A stretch of 6,506 nucleotides of DNA from Dehalococcoidia bacterium (GTDB lineage Bacteria > Chloroflexota > Dehalococcoidia > Dehalococcoidales > UBA1222), in contig WQTJ01000091.1 of NCBI GenBank assembly GCA_009786345.1, positions 1 to 6,506 of the forward strand. Direction: 5' to 3'. The notes under the pieces are model-generated. The model did not search any database. It saw only the letters and a list, made by a program, of their open reading frames with translations, and was not told the origin of the DNA. Positions 5,484 through 6,506 of the stretch are shown here, piece by piece. Position numbers and translations under genes: made by a program. Position 1 is the first letter of the stretch. The number at the start of each line of letters is the position of its first letter.

Positions 5484-5969
5484 TTATTTCAGATTTTTGA
5501 CCTTCTCTTTAACAGCATAAGCTACATTTGTTGTTACCCAGTCGTCTATCGCACCGCCAAGGCGTGCTACTTCCTTGAGTAAACTAGAGGATAGAAACTG
5601 GTACTGCGGGCTGGCCATGAAACAGACCATTTCTAGTTCAGGCGCGAGTTTATTAGTCATCATTGCCATGTCAAACTCAAACTCAAAATCAGCACTGGCT
5701 CGCAGACCTCGTACCATTACCTGAGCCCCAACTTTTTTGGCGAATGCTACAGTGAGCCCGCTATAAAGTTGCACTTCAACATTGGCGGTGTTTTTTGCGG
5801 CAGCGTATGCAAGATCCACTCGCTCCTGCGGGCTGAACATTAATTTCTTTTCTGGGGTATCGTATATCCCTATTATGACTTTCTCAAAAACGTGTGCTGC
5901 ACGTATCACTACGTCTAGATGCCCATTTGTGATAGGGTCAAAACTACCAGGATAAATGGCTGTGGTCAA
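5484..5969 (-). CDS. coaD: Phosphopantetheine adenylyltransferase
   Basis: CoaD transfers AMP from ATP to 4'-phosphopantetheine, giving dephospho-CoA and pyrophosphate, the penultimate step of coenzyme A synthesis, in the cytoplasm. The 161-residue length is typical. The nucleotidyltransferase motif YPGSFDPITNGHLD is at residues 6-19, with H17 of the TxGH-type motif. VRGLRASADFEFEFDMA (86-102) and YQFLSSSLLKEVA (123-135) are the substrate- and ATP-binding segments of the family. The start is a TTG at 5969 whose bases overlap the rsmD stop as TTGA (5966-5969). AAGGAG (complement of 5978-5983) lies 8 bases upstream, so translation is coupled to rsmD. The rsmD-coaD order is very common in bacteria. 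The ferredoxin gene follows in the same operon. Confidence 0.97.
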   Translation of the reverse strand: MTTAIYPGSFDPITNGHLDVVIRAAHVFEKVIIGIYDTPEKKLMFSPQERVDLAYAAAKNTANVEVQLYSGLTVAFAKKVGAQVMVRGLRASADFEFEFDMAMMTNKLAPELEMVCFMASPQYQFLSSSLLKEVARLGGAIDDWVTTNVAYAVKEKVKNLK

Positions 5970-6506
5970 GATAGTTGCTCCTTTTTATAGATGGCAATAG
6001 TGCTATCTCCATGACGATACTCGCGTTTCATGTGTAATGCTCCATAATATGGCTCCAGCTTAAATCTAGTGGAATGGGTGATGACCACAGTGGTATCCAT
6101 ATTTGCCAGTGGTGATTTTGCCAGTTGTTCAATAGTTGTTCCGATTGAAGTGTCTTTATAAGGAGGATCCATTAGTATTATATTGTACGGTTCTTTCAAA
6201 GTAGCGATAGCACGGTTAACAGTAACACAGTGTACTTTGGCTTGGTGAGTCAGTCCAATTTTATCTAGGTTTTCCTTGATTATAGCACAACAGCGCGGTT
6301 CTTGGTCAACGAAGTCTACACTGCCAGCTCCGCGACTTAGGGCCTCAATACCCAATGACCCAGAGCCAGAAAAAAGGTCGAGGATTCGTGACCAGTCATC
6401 AACCGATGATGTCAAAATAGAAAAAATGGCTCCTCGCACCAGTTCAGTGGCGGGGCGAGTAGGAGTACCTTTGGGCATTTTTATTGGAAAGCCTTTAGCG
6501 TTACCA
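5966..6506 (-). CDS. rsmD: 16S rRNA (guanine966-N2)-methyltransferase RsmD, 5' end outside window
   Basis: RsmD methylates G966 of 16S rRNA in the small ribosomal subunit, using S-adenosylmethionine. The gene is cut by the right window edge. Reading upstream of the Met codon at 6478, the frame stays open to the edge and encodes GNAKGFPIK, which matches the RsmD N-terminal 'AGxxKGxxLKxPKG' region, so that Met is internal. Only a handful of residues should be missing. Counting from that Met, TPTRPATELVRGAIFSIL is at 5-22, the SAM-binding motif DLFSGSGSLGIEALSRGA at 34-51, and the catalytic DPPY at 104-107. The remainder forms the usual class I methyltransferase fold. The stop (TGA, complement of 5966-5968) overlaps the coaD start. 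The operon promoter lies beyond the window. Confidence 0.95.
   Translation of the reverse strand, partial: GNAKGFPIKMPKGTPTRPATELVRGAIFSILTSSVDDWSRILDLFSGSGSLGIEALSRGAGSVDFVDQEPRCCAIIKENLDKIGLTHQAKVHCVTVNRAIATLKEPYNIILMDPPYKDTSIGTTIEQLAKSPLANMDTTVVITHSTRFKLEPYYGALHMKREYRHGDSTIAIYKKEQLS

Noticed and set aside
1..6506. Mobile element, CRISPR array, toxin-antitoxin or defence system
   Set aside because: I saw no transposase, integrase, spaced repeats or defence-type genes on either strand; every long frame is explained by core genes.

Overview
This is an ordinary, densely packed bacterial chromosome segment of core metabolic genes. I see no mobile element, CRISPR array, tRNA or rRNA. Base composition looks moderately AT-rich by eye (not computed). 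The mix of a CcmB/CcmC/CcmD cytochrome c maturation set, a leuS-proC-cvpA cluster and an rsmD-coaD-ferredoxin cluster, together with frequent TTG starts, suggests a free-living bacterium, possibly of the Chloroflexota (Dehalococcoidia-like). That placement is from memory of gene order and is tentative.

Layout: (1) Positions 1-1013, plus strand, hold the end of a haem-export/cytochrome c maturation operon: the C-terminal part of ccmB (cut by the window edge), complete ccmC and a small ccmD-like gene, closed by an intrinsic terminator at 1015-1045. (2) Positions 1046-1224 are a non-coding leader/promoter region before leuS. It holds a 7-bp hairpin, a 9-bp direct repeat, a weak promoter candidate and a short T-box-like core. 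(3) Positions 1225-5110, plus strand, hold leuS (leucyl-tRNA synthetase), proC (pyrroline-5-carboxylate reductase) and a cvpA-family membrane protein, probably one transcription unit. (4) At 5125-5157 a 10-bp perfect hairpin separates this unit from a convergent minus-strand operon. (5) Positions 5178-6506, minus strand, read right to left as rsmD (5' end outside the window), coaD (overlapping rsmD by 4 bases, TTG start) and an 88-residue 2[4Fe-4S] ferredoxin of the YfhL/Alvin type.

How the genes work together: CcmB and CcmC belong to the System I haem handling machinery for c-type cytochromes, with CcmD as the small partner. LeuS charges tRNA-Leu and ProC makes the last step of proline synthesis. 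RsmD methylates 16S rRNA and CoaD makes dephospho-CoA. The ferredoxin partner is unknown, but its place next to coaD is a linkage I recall from distant bacteria.

No convincing new biological system was found. The most interesting non-gene signals are RNA-structure candidates: a long terminator-like hairpin embedded in the 3' coding end of leuS, a 9-bp perfect hairpin in mid-leuS, and the structured leuS leader.
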